This document shows positions 45,732-57,157 of a stretch of DNA of 64,000 nucleotides, piece by piece (positions within the stretch are counted from its first letter, which is position 1; every line of letters starts with the position of its first letter). The notes under the pieces were generated by a model. The model was not told the DNA's origin and searched no databases. It was given only the letters and a program-made list of their open reading frames with translations. This DNA comes from Fallopia convolvulus. Its lineage: Eukaryota; Streptophyta; Magnoliopsida; Caryophyllales; Polygonaceae. Location: the NCBI GenBank assembly GCA_964016875.1, contig OZ024724.1:15790501-15854500 (forward strand), written 5' to 3'. The translations under genes were made by a program, and so were the position numbers.

Positions 45732-48261
45732 TCATTTTCCAATGTATTTTTCTTTCTTTTCTGAGATGCTTGTGAGTGCTTCTTCTACTGATTCTTTATT
45801 CGGACAAGTAGTATAGTTATGGCTAGGAGATTTACATAACCGACATGTCTTCACTTGCTTGGTGGTATGCAATTCTTTTCCACCCTTTTGACGTTTTAGC
45901 TTTGGACGTCCTTTAGGCTTGGACATTGGAGGACGCTTAATAGGCTCATCTACATCAATTTTGTCGTTTCCATTCTCTTGATCAGTATCTTCATCAACTG
46001 GCAAGGCACCTGCTTCACAAAGGACAACACTACGATGCCAACGTAATGGGAAGTATAAAGAAGGGATTGTAAAAATGCCTTCATGAATAAAAACACTTAA
46101 GATGTGACGATAGAGAATGCCCCAAAACTCAAAATGTTTGCATGAGCAACTCGCTGAGTGTCCATTCCAACCAACTTTATGCTTCTGAGCCTCACCTTCC
46201 TTATAATATTGCACAAGAAACTCACCAATATCATTCTTAGACACCATATATTGTGCAACTCTTCCAAATTCATCTTGAAACTTTCTAAAAGCAAATGGGG
46301 TTAACATGGCTTGTGCTTGCTCTTCTAATGGAGATAAAGTTCTTAATGATGACCCCTTGTACTTGTCTAACATATGATCACGCATTTGGTTTTGTCCAAC
46401 ATCTTCAATAGCTAAGTCAACCTAGCATAAATACCAATACAATTACGCAAAAGAAGTACATACAGCAAAAACCATATATTTGTAATTCTATATATAAAGA
46501 GTTATCAATGATACTTACTTGTTTTATAAATTTACTCAAACATACGTGTGAACTTATGAATCGCTTAATGAAAGCGTTGATACTTTCGGATCTTCCTGTT
46601 GTTGTCATTCCAGCAAAAAAATACCCGCGGAGATAGGCGGACACCCAAAATTATCTTATCTCATACAAACCAATTATATGCTTATTCTTCTCCATGTTAT
46701 ACTTCTGAATCACATGATACCACTGACTTTCAAACTCTGCTGGGGTATCAAGTTTATATAAAGCATAAAAATCAGCACACCAGTTTGGATATTGGCTTCG
46801 AAGAAGGGCAGTAAACCAACAACTAAATTTGGAAGTGATATGCCATATGCAAAATGCATGTTTGGTTGATGGCATTTCCTGTGCAATAGCTCTAGTCATC
46901 CAAGGATCCTGATCAGTTAAAATTGATCTAGGCGACTTTCTCATATGGGATAAAAGTCTGTAAAAATATACAACAATAAAAAAGTATAATCAAATAAAAA
47001 ATAGTATATACATATGCAAGTATACACTGATGCCAATGTACATACTAATTAATAGCCATGAGAAATAAATAATGATACATAGTCATGCGTAGAAGCCTAT
47101 CTATGTACAAATATCAAGACCCAAGAGAAATCTGTAACAATAGATTCCTATTTATGTACCAATACTAAAACTAACTCCTTGAACAAACACATACAATAAT
47201 GATGCATAGGTATGTCTACATACTAATAATGATAGCTGAAGAAAATAGCAATGAAAGATTCAATTTACCTTCATTAGCCACGAGAAAGCACTATTTGTCT
47301 CATTTCGAAGAAGAGCACATCCAAATAATATAGTCCTACCATGATTGTCAAGCCCGACAAATATACCTAGTGGCATGTCATAAGCATTAATCTTATAAGT
47401 AGTATCGAATATCACTACATCTCCAAATTTTTGATACCACTCAATACAGTGGGATGGCGACCAAAAAATATGCTCTAACTTTCTATCAACATCAGTTGTG
47501 AATGAGTATTGAAACTTGCCATTCTCTTCTTTTGCATCTTTACAATATTGTAGAATGTCAGCAGCATCATTTTTCATATCATTGATGCGATTCCTACTAA
47601 ACAGATTATGAACATCTTTAGAGATAAAAGGAAGATCTCCATGCGCCAAATTCCTTTCAAGCTCCATGACACGCATAATTTGTCTCACCGAAAGCCCTCC
47701 TTCCTTCAAAAGAAGTATGCGATTTTCATCTTCTTTTGTAATGGTGCGGTAAGATGAAAGGAACCGTACCTCTTCTTTAGGGAGTAATTCATGATTATGT
47801 TCAGAAACAAATTCCATGACATGCCACTCATATGGAAAGATATCAATGCTTTTTTTCAAGGCAACTCGCATATGTGCTTTGCATTCACATCTAATTGTTC
47901 CATTATTCCTTTGAATTTTGGACGGATCAAGTAGTTTCAATGGTTGCTTACCGGCACAGTGGCAAACAAAATCTCGCCTCTTGATCTCTCCTTTCTTATT
48001 CTTGTCGAATCGAGCCTTTCGAATTCCAAAACCATGTTGTTTTGCATAGTTTTGATAACATATGTAAGCCTCATTTTCACTCAAGAAACATTGACCGATA
48101 AAAGGCTCGAAAATATCACCCCTTGAAGTTTGGATATTCCCTTGCAAATGTGGAGAAGTTAATTGATCCACGTTTAATTGCTCTTCTTCTATGATCTCAT
48201 CTGCAAATGGCAAATTCAAATCAAAAGGGAATTTTGAATTGCTTTCCTGGACATCATCCAT
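45732..48261 (-). pseudogene. FAR1/FHY3-like MULE transposase, three exons, one nonsense codon
   Basis: Exons on the - strand: 48261-47269, about 46943-46519, about 46422-45732. The start is the ATG of MDDVQESNSKFPFDLNLPF at 48261. Exon 1 has the FAR1 DNA-binding zinc domain (GFGIRKARFDKNKKGEIKRR, CHCAG, CECKAHM, EHNHEL) and the first part of the MULE catalytic domain (DVVIFDTTYKINAYDMPL, with the first catalytic Asp). Exon 2 continues with SILTDQDPWMTRAIAQEMP (second Asp) and CIWHI, then a TAA at 46651-46653 before FWVSAYLRGYFFAGM. Exon 3 has the SWIM finger region, CSCKHFEFWGILYRH, in which the usual third Cys is Tyr, and a C-terminal CCHC knuckle, CRLCKSPSHNYTTC. The exon 1-2 junction is also one base out of phase with the visible GT-AG sites. 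Most likely a recently inactivated transposase; a host FAR1-related gene is excluded by the flanking TIRs. Confidence 0.8.
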
Positions 48262-48265
48262 ATTC

Positions 48266-48624
48266 AAAGTATCTTCTTAAAGAAAGAGAAGAATGTGAGC
48301 ATGAGTATGTAACTTAATTACGTACAGTAGGATTCATGGGGTTTAATGGTGGAAAAAATTGTAAATAATGAGAAAAGAAGGTAGTAAATTATAAATTTGA
48401 GGAAGAGGTTGTATTTGATTAGGAGATTTGTTCCTGTAAATAAGGGAGAGGATAATTCGGACTAATTAAGGTAGAAGATCTTTCCTTAATTTTGGAAGGA
48501 GATAATCTCCTTTTTAAAACCACCTAATTAGTAATTATTATTAATCTTTCAAATAAATTAATTTCTAATTAGAGAAAATTAATCATTGTTAGTGTGTGCC
48601 CATGAGCACACACTAAAAAAACCG
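48266..48624. repeat. MULE right TIR
   Basis: Inverted copy of the left TIR. Its inner end is only a few bases upstream of the transposase start codon, so the TIR probably supplies the promoter. The outer end carries the palindrome at 48590-48615. Confidence 0.85.
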
Positions 48625-48639
48625 TTTATCTATTATTTC

Positions 48640-49740
48640 TTCTATGTTTATACGTGATACAATTATTTGGAGCCCTTCTCAAGGTGGTTATTTTACGGTT
48701 AAATCAACCTCTGAATTAATCATGCCAATAAGACAATTACCAAAAATAGAATTTTTTTGGATTTGAAAATTAAATATTCCTACTAAAATTCAAATTTTTT
48801 TTTGGAAAGCCTATTCAGACTGTTTGGCTACAACGGAAAGACTTAATAGATTTTATAGTTCTGTTCCGCCAACTTTTCACTTTGTGATTCCTCTAATGAA
48901 TCTTTGCATCACCTTTTTTTTGTCCTTTTACTATTAAAATGATGGCAAATTTGGAATTAAAAATAAAAGGGAATATTAAAATTAGTTATTTAACGGATTG
49001 TTTTATGTCAGATTTATTTTCTACAATAAAATTGAATATAAATACGAATATTTTGTACTCTCTTTGGTGGTATATTTGGAATCATAAAAGTTCCATTGTT
49101 TTACTCATTCAACAAGTGGATTAAATTTAATTCCTATTGAACTAGCCTTTAGAGAACATTCTTTGTGGGTTTTGGCTAATATTAAAAATGTTGCTAAAAA
49201 GGAGTAATAATCGTAAAAGAAGAGCAAATGCAGTTTGGAAAAAGCCGCCTCATAATTGGTACAAGTTAAATTTCGATGCTTCTAAACGTACTAATAATGA
49301 TACTTTTATAAGCTTTATTATTAGAAATAATAATAGTAATGTTTCTAGTATTGATCGAAGGAAAATAAAGTCTATGTCACTTCTTCAGGCTGAAACTGTA
49401 GCTATGCTTGAAGGAATTAAAGTGGCCCTTTCACTTAGAATTACTCATGTAATAATTTAAAGAGATAACTTAAGGCTTATTAATTCTTTAAGAAACATTT
49501 GGAAAATTCGTTGGGAAATAAAATTTCCAATTAAAGAGATTAGAAATTTGGTTGGTGGGTTTCAGGAGGTTGTTTTTTTATTGGTTTAGTGAATGCAATG
49601 TTGCAGCTGATTTCCTTGCAAGAAGACACGTGAATGTCAGTCATTGTTGTCATGTGCTTTTAGTCTACAATTTTGCTTCTGTTCCTTCAGTTCTTAGTTC
49701 TTGTAAATCTAGGGATTTTTCTTTATGTTAGCCATAACTA
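48640..49740 (+). pseudogene. LINE (L1-type) 3' remnant: zf-RVT and RNase H
   Basis: Reading + strand frames: DTIIWSPSQGGYFTVKS and IPTKIQIFFWKAYSDCLATT match the zinc-binding domain after plant LINE reverse transcriptase. Farther on, WYKLNFDAS, FIIRNNN and LLQAETVAMLEGIKVAL match the plant LINE RNase H domain, with the Asp of NFDAS and the Glu of AETVA in place. Several stops and frame changes break it. No poly-A tail is evident. Confidence 0.65.
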
Positions 49741-50064
49741 CTTATAAACTTCAACCTCACTCTTCCCCTGTGTATTTTTAGGATATCCATCGGATCACAT
49801 ATGCTACATTTGCCTTGACCTTAAGTCCCACAAAATTATCCTATCTCGCCATGTTACTTTCTTTGAACACTGTTTCCCGTTTGCTTAAGCTTCTAGCCTC
49901 TCTGACCTCGGATATGATTTCCTTCAATCCGATGATGGTCTCTCACCTCTTCTTTATCCAACATTGGCTCGCTCGACGCCAACAATTACGTCTCATTTCA
50001 AATCGGCAACTCCTTCACATTATAACCAATCCGTCGACACAACGACACTCGCGACCCCTACCCC

Positions 50065-50571
50065 AGTAAAGCCCGAGGCTTTAGAAGCGCTATCCCATGC
50101 CAACTTGAGGACTTCCCAGGAGGTCACCCATCCTGGTACTACTCTCGCCCCTGCACGCTTAACTTTTGAGTTCTTTGTCCTCACTCGAACCCAGAAAAGG
50201 AAGAGCTCTTGTTGACACGAGGAGCACCTCAATTCCTTATAAATTATCGGGGTGTTACAATCTCCCCCACTTAAATACTTGACGTCCTCGTCAAGGCCCA
50301 AGCACCGCCCTCTAGGTCGAGTCACCGCCCTCCGGGCCAAGTGCACTCGTAACCTAGAGTCGGCTTTGATACCATTTGTAAAGCCCGAGGCTTTAGAAGA
50401 GCTATCCCATGCCAACTTGAGGACTTCCCAGGAGGTCACCCATCCTGGTACTACTCTCGCCCCTGCACGCTTAACTTTTGAGTTCTTTGTCCTCACTCGA
50501 ACCCAGAAAAGGGAGAGCTCTTGTTGACATGAGGACCACCTCAATTCCTTATAAATTATCGGGGTGTTACA
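50065..50571 (-). mobile_element. Cassandra-type TRIM with 5S-derived LTRs
   Basis: Two 195-bp direct repeats (50065-50259 and 50377-50571) flank a 117-bp internal domain. The target duplication acccc is at 50060-50064 and 50572-50576. On the - strand the LTR starts TGTAACACCCCG and ends TTTACA. The internal domain starts aatggtatcaaagccga, a primer site for initiator tRNA-Met, and ends with the polypurine tract ttaagtgggggag. Inside each LTR is a 5S rRNA-like segment. These are the defining traits of Cassandra. The left LTR's last bases are mutated (ag for the expected terminal pair). No coding capacity. Confidence 0.9.
50107..50166 (-). other. 5S rRNA-derived segment in the Cassandra left LTR
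   Basis: On the - strand it reads gttaagcgtgcaggggcgag, then agtagtaccaggatgggtga, then cctcctgggaagtcc. This follows the plant 5S rRNA internal promoter region (A box, intermediate element, C box) almost base for base. A second copy is at 50421-50480. It is not a 5S gene: the 5S 5' third is missing. Confidence 0.85.
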
Positions 50572-52049
50572 ACCCCCGCGCTCGCGGCCCCTACCCTCGC
50601 GCTTGCGGCCCCTACCGCAGCGCCCGTGACCCCCCATTGTCACCCACCTCTATCGCGATGCCCACAACCTCCCTATAGCTCGGCCATCCTATGACAACCC
50701 GGTCTCGGGCTGACATCCATATATCCCATTGCCTTTTTGACCTTAATGCTCAAACCACCCCATCCAATCACTTGTCGCCTATACCAACCTCACATAAAAC
50801 CGCCCTCAGAGACCCGAATTGGGCCAATGCCATGCAGGACAAATATCGAGCTATTATGAGTAATGGAACGTGTGTGTTAGTTCCACGGCCTCCTAAGGCT
50901 AATGTGGTATGTTGTATGTGGTTGTTTTGGCACAAGTTTCGATCAGATGGTACTCTTGAGCGCAATAAGGCCCGACTTGTGGCTAATGGTCGTTCCCAAG
51001 TGGTCGGGATCGATAGTGATGAAACTTTCAGCCCGATTGTCAAACCGGCTACAATTAGGACAGTCCTTCACCTGGTTGTCTCTCGGGCTTGGCCTATTCA
51101 TTAGTTGGAGGTTAAAAATGTCTTCTTACACGATCAGTTACAAGAGACTGTATAAATGTTTCAGCCTTCGGGATTCATTGATTTTGCTAAGCCCAATCAT
51201 GTCTGCCTTCTTAAGAAGTCTTTGTATGGACTCAAGAAAGCACCAAGAGCTTGGTACCAACACTTTGCTTCATTTCTGTATTCCATTGGATTTCATAACA
51301 ACAAGTCTGATTCCTCTCTATTCATCTTTAAATGGGGAGAATCCATTGCTTATTTGCTTTTATTTGTGGACGACATCATTCTCACTACTACATCTTTTGA
51401 TGTGTTGTGGTCTCATATTATATCTCTGTTGGGCAAAGAATTTGTATTGTCTAATCTTGGTCCGATGTCTTACTTTCTTGGTGTATCGGCCTGTCGTACT
51501 CCGATTGGATTATTTTTGTCCCAAGAAAAGTACGCCCGAGAAAGTGTTGATTGTGCTGAAATGTCGCCCTGTAACCCTATTGTTACTCATGTGGATTCGG
51601 GCACCAAGTTTTCTGTTGATGTTGGACCACCTATGTCTAATCCGACTCTTTATAGAAGTTTGGCTAGCACTTTGCACTACCTCATGTTCACTCGTCCAGG
51701 CATTTCTTATGTTGTTCAGCAAATTTTTCTGTTTATGGATGATCCCAGGGAGCGTCACCTATCTACGTTAAAACGCATCATTTGGCATATTCATGGCACT
51801 CCTACACTTAGCATCACAATTACTAACTCTCCTAGGCCTACTTTGGTTGCTTATACAAATGCATATTGGGCTGGTTAGCCGAGTACTCGACGGTTCACTT
51901 TCGACTATTATGTGTTTCTTAATGACACACTTGTTTCCTGGTCTGCTAATGGTCAGTCTGTTGTTATCTCTCGAGCTAGTGATGAGGCTAATTATAGAGG
52001 TGTGGCCAACTGAAATTTCCCAAAAGTTAATAATAGATAGTAGAAAGGT

Positions 52050-52160
52050 ATTAAATCTTAAGTAGCTCAAGTGGTATATTCTTGTACCTAATGTGCAGAC
52101 ACATGTGTTCGAGTCTTGGAAGTTGCCCCAACATGATACAGTAGTATATTTTTACCACTG
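52050..52160 (+). mobile_element. tRNA-like SINE fragment (copy 3)
   Basis: The A box tagctcaagtgg (52063-52074) and B box gttcgagtc (52107-52115) are about 33 bases apart, as in tRNAs. The acceptor stems do not pair, so it is a SINE head or tRNA pseudogene, not a tRNA gene. AT-rich noncoding DNA follows to 52614. Confidence 0.5.
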
Positions 52161-52614
52161 CTTGCTTTTTTTAACTTTCGTTCACTCTTTTTTTTGTTCA
52201 ATCTTTTTACCACTGCTTGCCTCAACACTCTAGATTCTTATACCTAATCTTTTTTGCTAATTGTAATTTTATCTCACTTTTTTATGATTTTAATTTCTAC
52301 CTTATCTTGTTAAAAAAAAATTCCCCTGCTTTTTGCTAAAAATAAAACTAATAGTATGGACAAGTTATATGTGTTTAATACTCGGTAGTCAATACAACTA
52401 GTATGACCCAGTCGTGCCATGCACAACGATAATTTTAAAAAAAAATTATGTATGATCCATACTTGTTGATTGAATTTTACATAAAATTATTTGATAAAGT
52501 AAACTAATTTCCTCAATAAAATTTTCAAGCGAGAATTATTATAATACGTAGGGAATGTAAAAAAATATTTCTTTATTTATAATAGGATATGTGATTTAAT
52601 TTTTAAATGAGATT

Positions 52615-53989
52615 GTTGAAGGGTTTCTTGAACAAATAAATTTATATTCAAGACCCCGCTGAGTATAGCGGAGTCAGGTTCGTCCACGAGAATGAGAATA
52701 GTGCTAAAGATTAGTCGATAAACTAAGAAAAGCAAAGAAATAACAAGCAAACAACGCCAAGACCGAACCAAAGTAGGTCGTGCACGACCTTAAGGGGGTC
52801 GGTCTTGAGCACAATCAATGAAACACACACAAATCTAGCAAAGGTTCGAGCACGACGTATGGGTCGAGATCGAAGCAAAGACATGAGTTTTAATCAATAT
52901 AAATGACGAATTCCAAGGCTAGGGCTACCACAACAACAATCATACATGCTTCCAACAAGAACTCACAATTATCATGCAATTTAGATCATAGAAGAGTCAA
53001 CTTTCGCAAACAATTCAAGTTATTTAATCAACTTGCGCAAATTAAACAACTTTCTATCTATCCTTCAACCTAGGAATATCAACTTTCGCAAATAATCCAA
53101 TTAGAACTAATTAAACAATCAACCTTACACTTTTGCTGAGATTAATTGCAAGATATAACTCAACTTTCGTAAAGGAATTTAGCACAAAATAGATAGATAT
53201 GATCTTCAAGCACTCAAATTATGAACTCATGTTTTAGACATGCATGATCGTGTTGGGTTTTCACCCAACCCTAGAATTTAAGAAAACTACTCACTCATGG
53301 AATAGGAAGACAAGAAAAAGGAAGAAGAAGACATGACCAATCCAAACAAAATTCAAATTAAACCAAGAGGAAATCTTACAAAAGTCTCAAACTTATTCTT
53401 CAAGTCTCCCTTTGCTCTTGAGAGTACTTTTCAACGCCAAAATAAATGATAGCTCTCAGCCAAAGGGTTTTTCCTCCCCTTTTAGAAGAAAAGGAGCCCT
53501 AATTAACTAGGAAATAAGATAAAACAACCTTCCTAAAATACAAAGATAGAATATATAACAAAAGATCTCGAAATAGAGAGAAAGTCGGCGTCTCGCACGA
53601 CCGAAATGGGTTGTGCACGACCCTCATAGGGTCGGTCCTGGGTCTTGTTCTCCTAGCTTCCTTAGCTTAGCTCGTGTACGATCCCATGCAGCTCGATCTT
53701 GGGTCGATTTCTTCACCTTCCTCTTGCTTTCATTCTTCTGGGCTCTTCTCCTTAGCTTGGCAACTTCAAATCTTCCTCATGGCTTGTCCACCCTCTCTTG
53801 CAATGCTCCAAAATCTTCTTTCAAGCTCCAAAACTCTTACAAAATGACACAAAAGGTGCGTAGTTTTCGAATCTCAAGGAAATATGAAAACTAAAGCAAA
53901 AAAGACTCAAAAACATAAAACTCAAGTACGAAAACCAAATCAATCTAATCTATTTAGACACTAAAAACCTACCTAAAAAGCGGACATCA
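52615..53989 (-). repeat. 3' LTR of element C
   Basis: 1375 bp. On the - strand it starts TGATGTCCGC and ends CCCTTCAACA, like element A's LTR (TGATATCCGC ... CTCTCAACA). The stretch before it on the - strand (aagtctaagtatggggtgtt) is the polypurine region. Phrase copies lie at 52774-52810, 52848-52875 and 53585-53711. Confidence 0.75.
53585..53711. repeat. Phrase-repeat cluster in the LTR of element C
   Basis: Words such as gggttgtgcacgaccctcat, agggtcggtcctgggtc and gctcgtgtacgatcc occur about every 20-30 bases. The cluster occupies the same LTR position as the attgcgcgg cluster of element B. Confidence 0.7.
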
Positions 53990-55795
53990 AAACACCCCAT
54001 ACTTAGACTTGCTTGTCCTCAAGCAATAATCATGCAATATCAAGACCAATAACACAATCTTCAAGCATAGCCTTTGTCAAAACATTTTAAGCACAAGTGA
54101 AAAAGTAGACAAGTAATTTTAACGTCATCACATATGTATGAGTCTCAAGCGTAGGCAATCACAATCCAACCTCACAAGGGATATTAATGTGTTTCTCTCA
54201 TCTCTCATGTGTTTAGGCTATTAATATCAACTCTCAACTCAATCTTTATGCAACATCTACTTTATTATTGAGACTTATATCACCAATCTCTCTACCTAGA
54301 GAAGTCAAAACACATCAATCATCATAAGAACATAGGCTCAATGAAATCTTCATAGAAGACTCCATTCAGCCTGGTTGTAATGGGGCTCGGTAATAACATT
54401 AGGTAGGGAGTTATTTGGCCATGTGGTGCTAAATCCGGGAATCAAACTCCTAATATAACACTTTAGAATCAAAACAAATCACTCACTTCCTTTCAACTTA
54501 TAACCAAAAACTTCATCAATGAAACTCAATACCCTTCAATTCTCAACCCATATTCCCAAAATACACCTTATAAATACTTTACATTCTTGGCTTGCACTTG
54601 TAATTTGTTCTTCTTCATTTTTTTTATATGCTTGAGCTACAGGGAGGTCGTGATCGACCCTCATAGGGTCGGTCCCGAGGCCTCAAATTCATGCTCTTCT
54701 TTTCTTTTTTTTTTCACCATTTTTTTTCAACATGTGCCTCTTAAGCCAAGAACCCTTTTACATTAAACTTTAAAAAGATGTAATCTACCCATTACAATGT
54801 AACCACATCCACATCCAACTTATGCGTCACTCAACAAAAATCATTCCCAACTCATCATCTAAGCCTAATTCCCGGAAGAGGGTCAAGCTAATATATGCTA
54901 GGGATAATATTTTTGTGGAGCTTCAAACAAAGGCTAAGGCTAGAACGGGGCTTCAAACAGAGGAATAATATGTAGGGTGGATAAGGGAATATATGGGCTA
55001 ACGAAAATAAGTTCTTAATCATAAGTAACATGCATGAACGAACTCATAGATAACCATATCAATGACAAGAGATAAATGCATAAAGAGAGCAAATCACACA
55101 TATAAAGAAGAGGGATTTCATGAAGGTCTCCCTATAAGGCCAAAATTCCTCACTAGGTAAATATTTTGTTGGATTGCAATTACTTCCACTTAAGACACAT
55201 ATGCTCAATTTCATCACAAGTCAATTTGCACAATCAAAAGCAATTTCTCAAAACTTGGGCTATACTATCCAAATATGCCAAAGGAATTATATGATAAGCA
55301 TGAAAATTAAATCTCATCATAGGATATCTAAGATGGAGCATTTATCTATCCTAAAACAAGCAAAGAAATATTTTTGGATTTTATCGACATTTTACAATTT
55401 TTTTTGATGTTTTTGATTCTTTTTCTTAACAAAACAAACTAACAAACAAGCAAGCAAAACCAACACAAAAGACTCAATTACATACAACATGTGAGATTTC
55501 TTCTTCCCCCACCCCATACTTAACTTATGCAATGTCCTCATGCATTAAAGTGATATGAAAACGTAAAGGGAAAAGAAGAAGAAAACTCACACAGAACTCT
55601 TAGAAGCTTGGAAGGAGGTGGAACTCATCACGGTGAAGGTGGAGCCCGTTGTCATGGACGGAATGGTGGATGTGCCGGGGGAACCCATGCATCTCTATCC
55701 GGGTAGTTCCCTTGGGTCCAATGCATGTAGCTCTCCATGTGAGCCCAACGATAGTCATCCATTTCTTGTTGAGCCTCATAGTAGGTCCGGAATTA
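53990..55795 (-). other. Noncoding region between the Athila-type ORF and 3' LTR, element C
   Basis: It contains the hairpin ttgcttgtcctcaagcaa (54009-54026), the conserved block at 54371-54440 and one phrase copy at 54645-54682 (gatcgaccctcatagggtcg). No coding frame. Confidence 0.6.
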
Positions 55796-57157
55796 TTAGA
55801 ACTCTTGATGATGTTGTTCCATCAAAACCCGGGTTTGTCGTTGATCCTCCATTATGGATGCTTGTCCACGCATCATCGTATCATGTTGTTGCCTTTGATC
55901 AACCCGCATAGCCGCCTTCTCTCTAGCCAAGTATGCCATGTCATACACTGGTGGCTCCTTATACTGCATCGGCTCTGTATCCCCGGAACCAGGAGAGGCA
56001 GTCGAAGAAGTCCCAAACTCAAAAGTTGCCCCATAAGTAGGCTGCATGGTCGGCATGGTGGGCTGGAACGACCCAGATGGGTCGTGCACGACCCCATAAG
56101 GGTCGTGCTTGAGAGGTGAAGGAGGGGCGGGCAAATCAAGAAATGGCTCGGGACTCGGATAGCGACGGGGGCGAGTTCTCAAAGACTCATCCTCCTCGAG
56201 GCAAATCTTCAAATAATATCTGTCGTTGGACCACACATCATACCAATTAGGCAAGTGAAGCAAATCGGCCCACTCTTGAGTAATAACAACCGTCTTTCCA
56301 TTAACAGTAGAGTAAAACTTGTTGTGATCGTCGGGGTGCCTCTCTATCACCTTAGCATTGGTGAGGAACGGGATGTCCACAAAGATAGGCTTCTTCCCTG
56401 AATAGGCGCTCATATTTACCCCAAGGTTCCGGGCAAGACGGGTGATCATTCGTCCAAAGAAAACAGCCTCCGATCGTGCCTTGAAATCCACCACACTCCT
56501 CATCCATTCAAAGCCAATGTTTATCGGATTGGGGGAGGAAAACAACATAGTTCTAAACATATTCACCTCCCTTTTGTTTGGGCGAGACAACTCGGTTCTC
56601 GGGAAGATCGTGCTCCCAAGAATGCGCAAGTGGATCCGAAAAAGCGGGTTTGTGAGGTTCTTGTTGGCCAAGTTATGGAAACTGAACTCCCGAACTCCGG
56701 ATAGGTAGCCCCATGTCTCTAGGGTCGGGTAAACAATATTGTCATCATATATCGGGTTAGGGAACCCAAATGCATCGTTGAGATTTTGCAAAGTCAGTTT
56801 GAACCACTTGTTGCCCAGCTGAAACTCCATCTTCCCCCCAGAATCGGGACTCGTGATTGTGGTGGAGAAAGTAGCCAGGAACTCGGAAGTAAGGAGCGGA
56901 TAATGATGATCATTACACATAAGCAAGTTCTCACCCCCAATATAAGAGAAGGCCTCAACCAAGTCGTCATGAATATGCAAGTGTTTCCCATCTTCTTCGC
57001 AATACCATCTCGTCTTGTGTCTCATACGAATGCACACATTGAACTTTTTCCTATATTCGGAGGCGAGTTGACAATCATTAAGCTTTGGCTGCTTGCCTTT
57101 CTCCGTCCGGTCGCCTTTCCTTGCCTTCTTCGTGGGTCTAGAGCCTGAAGCCGACAT
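55796..57157 (-). CDS. Athila-type ORF downstream of pol, element C (intact, 453 aa)
   Basis: The start is the ATG of MSASGSRPTKKARKGDRTEK at 57157; the ORF is open for 453 residues. The N-terminus is very basic, like a nuclear localisation signal. The core follows the same plan as the element B ORF (WYCEEDGKHLHIHDDLVEAF, KMEFQLGNKWFKLTLQNLND, FGFPNPIYDD), matching the Athila ORF-1/putative plant transposon protein family. Near residue 345 the phrase repeats are translated as KHDPYGVVHDPSGSF. The C-terminus is Gln/Arg-rich and probably coiled. No signal peptide or membrane segment is visible, so I do not call it an envelope. Of the longer element C ORFs, it is the only one without a stop or frameshift. 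Function unknown. Confidence 0.65.
   Translation of the reverse strand: MSASGSRPTKKARKGDRTEKGKQPKLNDCQLASEYRKKFNVCIRMRHKTRWYCEEDGKHLHIHDDLVEAFSYIGGENLLMCNDHHYPLLTSEFLATFSTTITSPDSGGKMEFQLGNKWFKLTLQNLNDAFGFPNPIYDDNIVYPTLETWGYLSGVREFSFHNLANKNLTNPLFRIHLRILGSTIFPRTELSRPNKREVNMFRTMLFSSPNPINIGFEWMRSVVDFKARSEAVFFGRMITRLARNLGVNMSAYSGKKPIFVDIPFLTNAKVIERHPDDHNKFYSTVNGKTVVITQEWADLLHLPNWYDVWSNDRYYLKICLEEDESLRTRPRRYPSPEPFLDLPAPPSPLKHDPYGVVHDPSGSFQPTMPTMQPTYGATFEFGTSSTASPGSGDTEPMQYKEPPVYDMAYLAREKAAMRVDQRQQHDTMMRGQASIMEDQRQTRVLMEQHHQEF

Larger units (their letters stand above)
43936..48624 (-). mobile_element. FAR1-type Mutator-like element (MULE) with long TIRs
   Basis: The perfect 9-bp target duplication tttatctat (43927-43935 and 48625-48633) is the MULE hallmark. 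Terminal inverted repeats of about 350 bp run inward from 48624 to about 48266 on the right, and from 43936 on the left to about 45464 once a nested element (43972-45137) is removed. They contain matching blocks such as ttagaaattaattt and catactcatgctcacattc. Each end has a near-perfect palindrome, GTGTGCCCATGGGCACAC on the left and one base changed on the right. The transposase gene on the - strand fills the interior and starts just inside the right TIR. The element has complete ends, but its transposase carries a stop. Confidence 0.88.
49745..52015 (+). pseudogene. Ty1/copia pol fragment, interrupted by a Cassandra TRIM
   Basis: The left part, DLKSHKIILSRHVTFFEHCFPF, is the copia segment between integrase and reverse transcriptase. 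The reverse transcriptase then reads [59 protein letters not shown] and LLLFVDDIIL (catalytic FVDD). RNase H follows near VAYTNAYWAG and ISRASDEANYRGVAN. At least three stops interrupt it, for example after AWPIH, QETV and AYWAG. The Cassandra element (50065-50571) sits in the linker. No copia LTRs were seen, so this is a truncated remnant. Confidence 0.75.

Noticed and set aside
45732..48261. Host FAR1-related transcription factor gene
   Set aside because: It is enclosed by 350-bp inverted repeats and a 9-bp target duplication and carries a nonsense codon, so it is a transposase of a mobile element.
50107..50166. 5S rRNA gene
   Set aside because: Only the internal promoter part of 5S is present, inside both LTRs of a TRIM element with target duplication.
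55796..57157. Envelope protein of an Athila-type retrovirus
   Set aside because: The position fits, but I see no signal peptide, membrane anchor or cleavage site; the sequence fits the ORF-1/plant transposon protein family instead.
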